Assembly (NCBI GenBank): GCA_030425925.1
Contig: JAUHZO010000020.1
Coordinates: 20,252-84,251, forward strand
Source of the DNA: Alphaproteobacteria bacterium
GTDB lineage: Bacteria > Pseudomonadota > Alphaproteobacteria > Rhodobacterales > Rhodobacteraceae
DNA length: 64,000 nt
Direction of reading: 5' to 3'
In this document: in pieces, positions 1 to 7,572 of the stretch
How the letters are laid out: the number at the start of each line of letters is the position of its first letter
Numbering within the stretch: the first letter of the stretch is position 1
The notes under the pieces: model-generated
Told to the model about the DNA's origin: nothing
Seen by the model: the letters and a program-made list of their open reading frames with translations, nothing else
Database searches by the model: none
Made by a program: the position numbers and the translations under genes

Positions 1-388
1 GGTGCCCGGCATCGCGTTCGACAAAACGCGGCAGCACGACGCCCACAAGGTTCATCGCCCCGCAGAAATTCACCTCGGCCATGAGCCGCGCCTGTGCATC
101 GTCCCAGGCCTTTGCGCCAAAGGGCCAGTACACGCCCGCCATCTGCACCACACCGTCGATCTCGCCGATATCGGCGGCGGCCTGCGCCAGGCTTTCGGGG
201 TCGGTCACATCCACCGGTGCGGTCAGCGCAGGGCCCGGCAACGACTCGGCCAGAGCCTCAAGCCGGTCTTCCGAACGGGCGCTGAGCACCAGGTCGACAC
301 CCGAGGCACTGAGCTTGTGCGCAAGCGCCGCGCCCAGCCCCTCGCTGGCCCCGACCAGCCAGTACCTTTTGCCACGCCAGTTGGTCAC
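1..388 (-). CDS. Short-chain dehydrogenase/reductase, N-terminal part (cut by window edge)
   Basis: The visible 129 codons begin at a GTG and show a Rossmann start (WLVGASEGLGAALAHKL, a TGxxxGxG variant) followed by SDR features: LVLSARS for cofactor discrimination and a D-V-T-D loop. The C-terminal catalytic YxxxK lies outside the window. The GTG overlaps the stop of the DUF3833 gene (GTGA), so the two are probably translationally coupled. It is the last visible gene of the operon divergent from rpoE-chrR. In Rhodobacter sphaeroides an SDR gene also ends the RpoE-controlled operon next to rpoE (family knowledge). The substrate is unknown. Confidence 0.85.
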   Translation of the reverse strand, partial: MTNWRGKRYWLVGASEGLGAALAHKLSASGVDLVLSARSEDRLEALAESLPGPALTAPVDVTDPESLAQAAADIGEIDGVVQMAGVYWPFGAKAWDDAQARLMAEVNFCGAMNLVGVVLPRFVERDAGH

Positions 389-951
389 GCCGGTTCCGCC
401 CGGCGCATGGTGGCGACCAGTTCGGCGACCTTGATGCCGAACTTGCGGAACTGGCTGCGGTTCACGATCGTCCCGTTGGGCGCAAGATACATCCAGTCCG
501 TGGTGTCGAGCACGTGCCCGCCGGCGCTTTCGGCCAGCCGGATGCGATAGCGCAACTGAACGGTGGGCCCGGATTGCGCGCCCTGCCCTTCGCCCACGAC
601 ATCGGGGGCCGTGGCGACGATGCGGCCGTCATTGCCCAGGGTCAGGTCCCAGCGGCGGTGCTGCTCCTCGCCGGAATCATATGTGAAATGCTCGGTCATG
701 ACCCCCTTGTTGCCATCCCAGGTGGCCTGGAAATCGCCGACAAAGCGCGATACGACGCGACCCGTCGGGCCGTAGATCACGCCTTCGCACACGATGGGCC
801 CGTTCAGATGGCGGCGCAGATCAAACGCCTCGCCGCCGGCGGTCAGGTAATCCTGCGGCGCTTGCCCGGGAAAGTCGAAATAGCGTGTCTTGAGGTATCC
901 CAGGACACCCATCAGGGTTGCGCCAAGGATCACATAGTAGAGAGCGTCCAT
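385..951 (-). CDS. DUF3833 family protein
   Basis: This 188-residue protein has an N-terminal hydrophobic segment (residues about 3-18) and then a soluble beta-rich domain typical of DUF3833 (GPIVCEGVIYGPTGRVVSRF; WDLTLGNDGRIVATAPDVVG). It is probably membrane-anchored and of unknown biochemical role. I chose the ATG at 951 because GGAG lies 8 bases upstream; a GTG one codon earlier is possible. Its stop overlaps the SDR start. In related bacteria it belongs to the RpoE/ChrR singlet-oxygen regulon, which also acts on fatty acids, so a role in lipid modification or repair is plausible but inferred. Confidence 0.85.
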   Translation of the reverse strand: MDALYYVILGATLMGVLGYLKTRYFDFPGQAPQDYLTAGGEAFDLRRHLNGPIVCEGVIYGPTGRVVSRFVGDFQATWDGNKGVMTEHFTYDSGEEQHRRWDLTLGNDGRIVATAPDVVGEGQGAQSGPTVQLRYRIRLAESAGGHVLDTTDWMYLAPNGTIVNRSQFRKFGIKVAELVATMRRAEPA

Positions 952-998
952 CACGTCTTCTCCTTTTGGCTTAGGGGCTTGCCGGGAGCGGCGCTCAT
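951..998 (-). pseudogene. 15-codon remnant ORF between DUF1365 and DUF3833 genes
   Basis: Between the DUF1365 and DUF3833 genes there is an open frame of 15 codons, MSAAPGKPLSQKEKT. Its ATG overlaps the DUF1365 stop as ATGA, and its TGA shares a base with the DUF3833 ATG (TGATG). A gene coupled at both ends but only 15 codons long looks like what remains after an internal deletion. From memory, the homologous R. sphaeroides operon carries a sugar/cation-symporter-type MFS gene at exactly this position. Chance occurrence in a 40-bp spacer cannot be excluded. Confidence 0.4.
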
Positions 999-1750
999 CG
1001 GCTCACCTCTTCCAGCGGCGGTTCGGGACGGGTGCGGTAGGGCGCGCCCTTCCACCAGAGTTTCAGCGCCTGCCAGTGGATCAGCGCCAGCACGCGGCGC
1101 GACCCGAACGGCCGCCGCAGGACCGAGCGCAGGATCGACAGGTTGGTCAGGTCGCGGCGCTTGCCCGTCAGCGTGGCGATCACGCCGCCCGATCCGTTGT
1201 CATGGTCGATCCAGACACCGATCCGGTCCGCGCCGATATCGAAGCGAAAGACATAATCCCCCTCGACCGGCTGGAACGGCGAGACATGAAAGATCTTTTT
1301 CGCCGTCAGACGGTCGGCCGGGGTGATGGGCGCGCCATCGGGTCTGGTGCACAGATAGGAATGGCGGTCGCCAAAGGTGTTGGTCACCTCGGCGATCACC
1401 GCCCGCAATTGCCCGTCGCCATCCTGCGCCAGCCAGAACGAGACCGGGTTGAACACATGGCCAAGGATGCGCGGCTGCGCCAGCAGCCAGAGCGTGCCGT
1501 CCGCCGGCACGCCCTCGGCCGCCAGCACCTTTCGCGCCCAGGCGGAACCTTGCCCCTGTCCCGGAGCACCGCCATGATCGCGGTCATGCAGCGACGCCAG
1601 GTTGCCGCGGTTGCGCGAAAAGAGCCAGGGCCCGTTCGCTTCGGCCTCGGCGTCCAGCAGCACATAGTCGACGGAATAGCGAAACGCGTTGTTCACCGTG
1701 CCCTTGCGCCCGTGATAGGTCTCGCCCTCGATATGCGTGATGGCGCTCAT
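995..1750 (-). CDS. DUF1365 domain-containing protein
   Basis: This 251-residue protein matches the DUF1365 family along its whole length. It has the early motif HGRKGTVNNAFRYSVDYVLL, the hallmark LGHVFNPVSFW near residue 100, EVTNTFGDRHSY, and FHVSPFQPVEGDYVFRF. The family is almost always encoded beside a FAD-dependent amine-oxidase-like protein and often a cyclopropane-fatty-acid synthase-like methyltransferase, so it is linked to fatty-acid modification; the exact reaction is unknown. Its ATG overlaps the stop of the FAD gene (ATGA). No CFA-synthase homologue follows here. Confidence 0.9.
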   Translation of the reverse strand: MSAITHIEGETYHGRKGTVNNAFRYSVDYVLLDAEAEANGPWLFSRNRGNLASLHDRDHGGAPGQGQGSAWARKVLAAEGVPADGTLWLLAQPRILGHVFNPVSFWLAQDGDGQLRAVIAEVTNTFGDRHSYLCTRPDGAPITPADRLTAKKIFHVSPFQPVEGDYVFRFDIGADRIGVWIDHDNGSGGVIATLTGKRRDLTNLSILRSVLRRPFGSRRVLALIHWQALKLWWKGAPYRTRPEPPLEEVSR

Positions 1751-3042
1751 GCCGCGGGCACCAGGGCGGCATCGCGGGCGCGGATCGCCTCGACCACGTC
1801 AACGGCGCTGCCCAGCCCGTCCTCGTGAAAGCCGTTCTTCATCCAGGCCCCGCAGAACCAGGTGTTTCGCGTGCCGTTCATCGCAGCGACCAGCCCCTGC
1901 GCCTCGAGCGCCGCAAGATCGTAGACCGGGTGCCGCAGGACGGTTTCGTCATGGATCAGTTCCTCGCGGATGGTCCTCGTGCTGTTGAGCGTCACGAACA
2001 GGGGATCGTCCTTGGGGATCGGCTGCAGGCAGTTCATCCAGTAGGTCAGGTCGATGGTGTCCACCGTCTTGTCCGGTGCCTCGGTATAGTTCCACGACGA
2101 CCAGCAGTGCCGCCGCTTCGGCATCACCTGCGGGTCGGCATGCAGGACGATGCGGTTCGGCTGATAGCCCACCGCACCCAGCGCCGCCGTTTCGGTCGGC
2201 GTGGCGTCGTCCAGAAGGCGCAGGCTGTCGTCGGAATGGGTGGCCAGAACGACATCGTCGAACGTCTCCCACGCGCCGCCGGCCCGGACGCTGACCGTGG
2301 TGCCTGCCCGGCGCACGCGTTCCACCGGCTGGCCCAGCCGCATGCCAACGCCGGCGCTCCGCATGGCCTGTTCGATCCGCCGGACATATTCCACCGATCC
2401 GCCCTGCACCGTGTACCACTGGTGCTGCCCGGTATGGTGCAGCAGCGCGTGGTTCTCGAAGAACCGGATCAGCGCATGCGCCGGGAAATCCATGATCTTT
2501 TCCGTGGGAGTCGACCAGATCGCGCCCGAAAGCGGCAGCAGATAATAGTCGCGGAACCACGCGCCCGTGCCCAGCCTGTCCAGAAACGCGCCCAGCGACA
2601 GCGTCCTGTCCTGCGCCAAGTCCAGTGCACGTGCATTGAACCGCAGGATATCCCGCACCATGCGCAGAAAGCGCGGGTCTGCCATGTTTGCCGGCTGGGC
2701 AAACAGGGCGCGCAGGTTGCGCAGGCCGTATTCCAGCCGCCCGCCCCGGACCGATGCGGCAAAGGTCATGTCCGACGGCACCACCGGCACGTCCAGTTCG
2801 GCAAACAGCGCCGCCAGATGCGGATAGTTGGCATAGTTGAACACGATGAACCCGGTATCCACGGGCTGATCGCCGCGCTTGCCGGCGATGATCGTCCTGG
2901 CATGCCCGCCCAGTCGCGGCTCGGCCTCGAACAACGTGACGCGATGATCGGATGCCAGCATGTGCGCCGCCCCCATCCCCGAGATGCCACCGCCGATCAC
3001 GGCAATACGGCGCGGTGCGGCGGCGCGGGCTTCGAATGGCAT
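1747..3042 (-). CDS. FAD-dependent oxidoreductase (amine oxidase/desaturase-like)
   Basis: This 431-residue flavoprotein opens with a dinucleotide-binding fold (RIAVIGGGISGMGAAHMLA) and has the glycine-rich LGGHARTI segment of amine-oxidase/phytoene-desaturase-like enzymes. The C-terminal FAD contact region contains WFCGAWMKNGFHEDGLGSA. Proteins of this type sit first in the RpoE-controlled operon beside rpoE-chrR in Rhodobacter, with DUF1365 as partner, and are thought to oxidise fatty acyl chains. The start at 3042 is preferred over an upstream ATG at 3099 because GGAAG lies 8 bases before it and because the putative RpoE promoter (3078-3106) would put transcription start inside the longer frame. 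Confidence 0.88.
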   Translation of the reverse strand: MPFEARAAAPRRIAVIGGGISGMGAAHMLASDHRVTLFEAEPRLGGHARTIIAGKRGDQPVDTGFIVFNYANYPHLAALFAELDVPVVPSDMTFAASVRGGRLEYGLRNLRALFAQPANMADPRFLRMVRDILRFNARALDLAQDRTLSLGAFLDRLGTGAWFRDYYLLPLSGAIWSTPTEKIMDFPAHALIRFFENHALLHHTGQHQWYTVQGGSVEYVRRIEQAMRSAGVGMRLGQPVERVRRAGTTVSVRAGGAWETFDDVVLATHSDDSLRLLDDATPTETAALGAVGYQPNRIVLHADPQVMPKRRHCWSSWNYTEAPDKTVDTIDLTYWMNCLQPIPKDDPLFVTLNSTRTIREELIHDETVLRHPVYDLAALEAQGLVAAMNGTRNTWFCGAWMKNGFHEDGLGSAVDVVEAIRARDAALVPAA

Positions 3043-3077
3043 GTCGGCGTCTTCCTTTTTGCGATCTGTCAGGAAAG

Positions 3078-3106
3078 TCTTACGCGCCGGACCTGTCACC
3101 AGATGA
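3078..3106 (-). promoter_or_regulatory. Putative RpoE promoter of the FAD/DUF1365/DUF3833/SDR operon
   Basis: On the minus strand TCATCT (3106-3101) and TAAGA (3082-3078) are separated by exactly 18 bases. The RpoE promoter consensus known from R. sphaeroides is TGATCC-N18-TAAGA, so the -10 matches fully and the -35 matches 4 of 6. Transcription would start about 30 bases before the ATG at 3042. Seen: the motif and spacing. Inferred: recognition by the adjacent RpoE. Confidence 0.6.
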
Positions 3107-3127
3107 AAAAAGAGCGGAAAATCATTT

Positions 3128-3156
3128 TGATCCAGCCCGACCGGGCTTGCGTACCT
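3128..3156 (+). promoter_or_regulatory. Putative autoregulatory RpoE promoter of rpoE-chrR
   Basis: A perfect TGATCC (3128-3133) is followed after 18 bases by TACCT (3152-3156). The -35 is an exact match to the RpoE consensus and the spacing is right, but the -10 matches TAAGA at only 2 of 5 positions. Transcription starting near 3163 would make the ATG at 3162 unusable, which supports an rpoE start further downstream. Confidence 0.55.
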
Positions 3157-3272
3157 GAATCATGTTCGGCACGCATGACCCTTTCGACACCTGCGACGTC
3201 GCGCCCGTTGAGATGCGGGCGGCAAGACGTCATGTCAAAGGCAATGCAACAGTCGGGACCACGCGTGTGGGT

Positions 3273-3824
3273 GTGAAAGACCCAGAACAGGCGGCGGATA
3301 TGATCGAACTGCTTCGACGTATCCGCCATGACCGGGACGAGTCGGCTTTTGTCGATCTGTTCCGGCATTTCGCGCCGCGGGTGAAGGCGTTCCTCATCCG
3401 GTCCGGGGCCGACCCGGCCATGGCCGAGGAATGCGTACAGGAGGTGATGGCGACGGTCTGGCACAAGGCTGCGCTGTTCGATCCGTCCCGCGCATCGGTG
3501 GCGACCTGGGTCTTCACCATCGCGCGCAACAAGAAGATCGACCTTCTGCGCAAGCAGAAACGCCCCGAGCCCGAAGACCTGGCCTGGGGTCCCGAAGCCG
3601 AACCCGATCAGGAAGACGTGGTCGGACTGCAACAGGAAAGCGCCCAGTTGACAGAGGCGATCGCCGCCCTGCCCGAGAAACAGAGGATTCTGATCGAAAA
3701 GGCCTATTTCGGAGAATTGTCGCACAGCGAGATTGCCGAGCAGACAGGCTTGCCTTTGGGCACGATCAAATCACGTATCAGACTGGCGCTGGATCGGTTG
3801 CGCCATGCGATGGACAAGACATGA
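3273..3824 (+). CDS. rpoE: RNA polymerase sigma factor RpoE (ECF, ChrR-controlled)
   Basis: The sigma-70 region 2 is clear (DESAFVDLFRHFAPRVKAFL, then RASVATWVFTIARNKKIDLL), as is region 4 (LSHSEIAEQTGLPLGTIKSR). The sequence closely resembles R. sphaeroides RpoE, which directs the response to singlet oxygen. The frame is open back to an ATG at 3162, but homologues have only about ten residues before the region-2 helix, and the promoter lies at 3128-3156, so I place the start at a GTG at 3273 (183 residues). A GTG at 3267 or ATG at 3300 are alternatives. The stop overlaps the chrR start (ATGA), as expected for a sigma/anti-sigma pair. Confidence 0.92.
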   Translation: MKDPEQAADMIELLRRIRHDRDESAFVDLFRHFAPRVKAFLIRSGADPAMAEECVQEVMATVWHKAALFDPSRASVATWVFTIARNKKIDLLRKQKRPEPEDLAWGPEAEPDQEDVVGLQQESAQLTEAIAALPEKQRILIEKAYFGELSHSEIAEQTGLPLGTIKSRIRLALDRLRHAMDKT

Positions 3825-4468
3825 CAATGACGATTCGACACCACCTGACCGACGAACTGATCATGGCCTATTCGGCCGGGACGCTCCCCGAAGCCGTAAG
3901 TCTTGCCGTGGCAACCCATCTGTCGCTCTGCGACGAATGCCGCGCGGCGCTTCAGGCCCATGAGGCGGTCGGCGGCAGCGTTCTGGAAGGGTCCGATCCG
4001 GTCGCCGTGTCCGATGCCTGTCTCAAGGGCGCACTTGCACTCATCCGCACGGCCCCGGCGCCGGACCCCGTCCGCCCTGCCCCCGATCCGGTGTTGCCCG
4101 CACCGCTCCAGGATTATGTCGGCGGCAGCCTGTCCGATGTCGCCTGGCGCTCTGCCGGGATGGGGGTCAGGCAGGCGGTTCTGAAGACCGAAGACAGCGC
4201 GACGGCGCGGTTGCTCTACATTCCGGCCGGGATGGAGATGCCGGATCACGGCCATCGCGGCATGGAACTGACGCTGGTGCTGCAGGGGGCTTTCCGCGAC
4301 GCGGGTGGCTATTTCGGGCGCGGCGACATCGAGATCGCCTTTGAAGACACCCAGCACACGCCAGTGGCCGAAGGCAGCGTGGATTGCATCTGCCTGGCTG
4401 TCACCGACGCGCCGCTGAAGTTCTCCGGCCTGCTGCCGAGGCTGGCACAGCCGTTCCTCAAGATCTGA
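3821..4468 (+). CDS. chrR: Zinc-binding anti-sigma factor ChrR
   Basis: This 215-residue protein matches ChrR from end to end. The N-terminal anti-sigma domain has the zinc ligands His8, His33, Cys37 and Cys40 (THLSLCDEC). The C-terminal cupin domain carries DHGHRGMELTLVLQGAF and the later DTQHTPV histidine, the residues needed for response to singlet oxygen in R. sphaeroides. ChrR binds and inhibits RpoE in the cytoplasm until reactive oxygen triggers its loss. It starts inside the rpoE stop codon, which ties its level to that of the sigma factor. Confidence 0.93.
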   Translation: MTMTIRHHLTDELIMAYSAGTLPEAVSLAVATHLSLCDECRAALQAHEAVGGSVLEGSDPVAVSDACLKGALALIRTAPAPDPVRPAPDPVLPAPLQDYVGGSLSDVAWRSAGMGVRQAVLKTEDSATARLLYIPAGMEMPDHGHRGMELTLVLQGAFRDAGGYFGRGDIEIAFEDTQHTPVAEGSVDCICLAVTDAPLKFSGLLPRLAQPFLKI

Positions 4469-4478
4469 GCATCGCTGC

Positions 4479-4538
4479 GGGACGGCGGGCGGGGCGATGT
4501 CCCGACCCTGGGGCCGGGACGAGCGCCGGTCCGCCGTC
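4479..4538. terminator. Two-tier hairpin between convergent chrR and lpdA
   Basis: An outer stem GACGGCGG (4481-4488) pairs with CCGCCGTC (4531-4538), and an inner stem GTCCCG (4499-4504) pairs with CGGGAC (4515-4520). It fills the gap between two convergent genes and so probably acts on both strands. The first 18 bases (4479-4496) recur exactly at 29512-29529 in another 3'-end hairpin. No strong T-run follows on either strand. Confidence 0.5.
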
Positions 4539-6287
4539 TTAGGGCTTGCGCTTTTTCGGCGGCATGAGGTCGGTGATCGTGCCTTCGAACATTTCGGCGG
4601 CAAAGTTCACCGTTTCCGACAGGGTCGGGTGCGGGTGGATGGTGTGGCCCAGATCCACCGCGTCCGCGCCCATCTCGATGGCCAGCGCCGCTTCCGAGAT
4701 CAGGTCGCCCGCGTTCGTGCCCACGATGCAGGCCCCGATCACGCGCTGGTCTTCGGGATCGAACAGCAGCTTGGTCATCCCCTCGCTGCGCCCGTTCGAC
4801 AGGCTGCGGCCCGAGGCGGCCCAGGGAAAGACCCCCTTTTCGTACTTGATGCCCTGCGCCTTGGCGTCGTTCTCCGTCACCCCGCACCAGGCGACCTCGG
4901 GATCGGTATAGGCCACCGACGGGATCAGCCTGGCGTCAAAGAACCGTTTTTCGCCCGCACAGACCTCGGCCGCGACCTTGCCTTCATGCACCGCCTTGTG
5001 CGCCAGCATGGGCTGGCCCACCACGTCGCCGATGGCGAAGATGTGGCTGACGCCGGTGCGCTGCTGCTTGTCCACGGCGATGAATCCGCGGTCGTCCACC
5101 GCAACGCCAGCCTTTTCGGCGTCGATCAGCTTGCCATTGGGCTTGCGGCCCACCGCCACCAGCACCTTGTCGAACCTGTCGGTGAAGCTTTCGCCCTTGT
5201 CATCTTCAAAGGTGACGTGCAGCCCGTCTTCTTTCGCCTCGACGCCCGTGACCTTGGTCTTGAGAAAGATGTTCTCGTACCGGCCCTTGATGCGCGTCAT
5301 CAGCGGTTTGACGATGTCCTTGTCGGCACCGGGGATGATCTGGTCCATCAGTTCGACCACGGTGATCCTGGAGCCCAGCGCGTCGTAGACACAGGCCATC
5401 TCCAGCCCGATGATACCGCCGCCCAGGACCAGCATCCGCTCGGGGATGTCCTTGAGTTCCAGCGCGCCGGTGCTGTCGATCACGCGCGGGTCGTCATGGG
5501 GAATGAAGGGCAGCGTGACCGGTTCGGACCCCGCGGCAATGATGCACTGCTCGAAGCTGACGGTGGTCACGCCCTCGTCGCCCTGCACCTCGATCATGTT
5601 CGGGCCGGTGAACTTGCCATAGCCGCGCACGACCTGAACCTTGCGGCCCTTGGACAGCCCGTCAAGACCGCCGGTCAGCTGGCTGACCACACCGTCCTTG
5701 AAGCTGCGCAGCTCGTCGAGGTCGATCTGCGGTTTGCCAAAGCTGACACCGTGCGCGCCCATCTCCTCGGCCTCGGTGATCACCTTGGCCACATGAAGGA
5801 GCGCCTTGGACGGAATGCAGCCGACGTTCAGGCAAACGCCGCCCAGCGTGGGGTCTTTTTCGATCAGGACGGTTTTCAGACCCAGATCGGCGGCGCGGAA
5901 GGCCGCGGTGTAGCCGCCGGGACCAGAGCCCAGCACGACCACCTGCGCCTGCACATCACCCGCACCGCTTGCCGTACCGGTGGCAGCGACGGCGCTGGGG
6001 GCGGCGGGGCGCTCGTCGGGCTCGGCCGAGCCCGCCTCGCTTTGGCCGGCAACCGCTTCGATCACGAGGATCACCGTGCCTTCCGAGACCTTGTCGCCTT
6101 CGGCCACCTTGATCTCGGTGATCTTGCCGGCGGCGGGCGAGGGCACTTCCATCGTCGCCTTGTCGGATTCCAGTTCGATCAGCGGGTCTTCTTCGCTGAC
6201 GGTGTCGCCCACGCTGACGAGAATCGCCACCACGGGCACATCGGTGAAGTCACCGATATCGGGTACCTTGACATCCATATCGTTCAC
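4539..6287 (-). CDS. lpdA: Dihydrolipoamide dehydrogenase (E3) with N-terminal lipoyl domain
   Basis: This 582-residue protein has a lipoyl domain (residues about 1-80; ELESDKATMEVP with lipoyl-lysine Lys43), a Pro/Ala linker, and then a complete E3 flavoprotein. The FAD motif GSGPGGYTAAFRAADLG, the redox disulfide GGVCLNVGCIPSK, an NAD-binding GGGIIGLEMA and the C-terminal HPHPTLSE with the catalytic His-Glu are all present. It reoxidises dihydrolipoyl groups of pyruvate dehydrogenase. It is the third gene of aceE-aceF-lpdA, one base after aceF. A lipoyl domain fused to E3 is best known from Neisseria and other beta/gammaproteobacterial complexes. Confidence 0.96.
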   Translation of the reverse strand: MNDMDVKVPDIGDFTDVPVVAILVSVGDTVSEEDPLIELESDKATMEVPSPAAGKITEIKVAEGDKVSEGTVILVIEAVAGQSEAGSAEPDERPAAPSAVAATGTASGAGDVQAQVVVLGSGPGGYTAAFRAADLGLKTVLIEKDPTLGGVCLNVGCIPSKALLHVAKVITEAEEMGAHGVSFGKPQIDLDELRSFKDGVVSQLTGGLDGLSKGRKVQVVRGYGKFTGPNMIEVQGDEGVTTVSFEQCIIAAGSEPVTLPFIPHDDPRVIDSTGALELKDIPERMLVLGGGIIGLEMACVYDALGSRITVVELMDQIIPGADKDIVKPLMTRIKGRYENIFLKTKVTGVEAKEDGLHVTFEDDKGESFTDRFDKVLVAVGRKPNGKLIDAEKAGVAVDDRGFIAVDKQQRTGVSHIFAIGDVVGQPMLAHKAVHEGKVAAEVCAGEKRFFDARLIPSVAYTDPEVAWCGVTENDAKAQGIKYEKGVFPWAASGRSLSNGRSEGMTKLLFDPEDQRVIGACIVGTNAGDLISEAALAIEMGADAVDLGHTIHPHPTLSETVNFAAEMFEGTITDLMPPKKRKP

Positions 6288-6288
6288 C

Positions 6289-7551
6289 TCACCACATCAG
6301 CTTGCGCATGTCGCCCAGAAGCGTCTTGAGCGTCACCACGAACCGCGCGGCCAGGGCCCCGTCGATGGCGCGGTGGTCATAGCTCAGCGACAGGGGCTGC
6401 ATCAGGCGCGGCACGAAGTCCTCGCCGTTCCAGACCGGCTGCATCTTGGAGCGCGTCAGGCCCAGGATGGCCACTTCGGGCGCGTTCACGATGGGGGTGA
6501 AAGACGTACCCCCGATCCCGCCCAGCGACGAGATGGTGAAGGTCGCACCCTGCATGTCGGCCGATTTCAGCGCGCCTTCGCGGGCCTTGGCCGACAGGTC
6601 CATCAGGTCCCTGGAGATCTCCACCAGCCCCTTGCGGTCGGCATCCTTGATCACCGGCACCATCAGACCGTTGGGCGTGTCGGCGGCAAATCCGATATTG
6701 TAATAGGACTTGCGGATCAGCTTGTCGCCGTCGGGATGGATCGAGGAATTGACCTCCCAATGGGTTTTCAAGGCCGAGACGCTGGCCTTGATGACAAAGC
6801 TCAGCAGCGTCACCCGATAGCCCTGGTCCTTGGCCATCGTGTCCATTTCCTTGCGGTACTTGTCCAGATCCGTGATGTCCGCCTCGTCATTATGGGTGAC
6901 ATGCGGGACGTTCAGCCAGGACCGGTGCAGCGCGGGGCCCGAGATCTTCTTGATGCGCGGCATCTCCACATCTTCGACCGGGCCGAACTTGGAGAAGTCC
7001 ACGACCGGGATCGGCGGGATGCCCATGCCGCCCTGCGCCGCAGCACCGGCGGCGGCGGCGGGCACGGTGGCGGTCTTCAGCGCCTTCTCCACGTCTTCTC
7101 GCAGGATGCGGCCCTTGCGGCCTGTGCCGTTGACCTTGTTCAGGTCCACCTCGACCCGGCGGGCATAGGCGCGCACCGAAGGCGAGGCGTGGACCTTGGA
7201 GAACCCGGCATCTGTTACTGCCGGAGCGGGTGCGGGCGCGGGGGCCGGAGCGGCTTCAGCCTTGGCAGGGGCGTTGGCAGGGGCCTCAGTTGGGGCGGGC
7301 GCCGCCGCTGCCGCGCCAGAAGCCTCCACGATCAGCAGCACGGCCCCTTCGGACACCGTATCGCCTTCGGCCACCTTGATCTCCAGCACCTTGCCCGCCG
7401 CCGAGGACGGGACTTCCATCGTCGCCTTGTCGGATTCCAGTTCAACGATCGGGTCTTCCTCGGCGATCACGTCGCCGACACTGACCAGCACCGACACCAC
7501 CGGCACATCGCTGAAATCGCCGATATCCGGCACTTTTACTTCTACGGTCAT
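6289..7551 (-). CDS. aceF: Pyruvate dehydrogenase E2, dihydrolipoamide acetyltransferase
   Basis: At 420 residues it has one lipoyl domain (ELESDKATMEVP, Lys42), an Ala/Pro linker, a peripheral subunit-binding domain (VRAYARRVEVDLNKVNGTG) and a 2-oxoacid acyltransferase core ending in the active-site motif SYDHRAIDGALAARF. It transfers the acetyl group from E1-bound hydroxyethyl-TPP to CoA and forms the core of the complex. Escherichia coli AceF has three lipoyl domains; here there is one, with a second on LpdA. It lies 21 bases after aceE and one base before lpdA. Confidence 0.96.
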   Translation of the reverse strand: MTVEVKVPDIGDFSDVPVVSVLVSVGDVIAEEDPIVELESDKATMEVPSSAAGKVLEIKVAEGDTVSEGAVLLIVEASGAAAAAPAPTEAPANAPAKAEAAPAPAPAPAPAVTDAGFSKVHASPSVRAYARRVEVDLNKVNGTGRKGRILREDVEKALKTATVPAAAAGAAAQGGMGIPPIPVVDFSKFGPVEDVEMPRIKKISGPALHRSWLNVPHVTHNDEADITDLDKYRKEMDTMAKDQGYRVTLLSFVIKASVSALKTHWEVNSSIHPDGDKLIRKSYYNIGFAADTPNGLMVPVIKDADRKGLVEISRDLMDLSAKAREGALKSADMQGATFTISSLGGIGGTSFTPIVNAPEVAILGLTRSKMQPVWNGEDFVPRLMQPLSLSYDHRAIDGALAARFVVTLKTLLGDMRKLMW

Positions 7552-7572
7552 GATCTTCCCTCCGTTCCGCGC

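Noticed and set aside
3162..3272. An N-terminal extension of RpoE from the ATG at 3162
   Set aside because: The putative rpoE promoter would start transcription at or after this ATG, and the extra residues have no counterpart in RpoE homologues.
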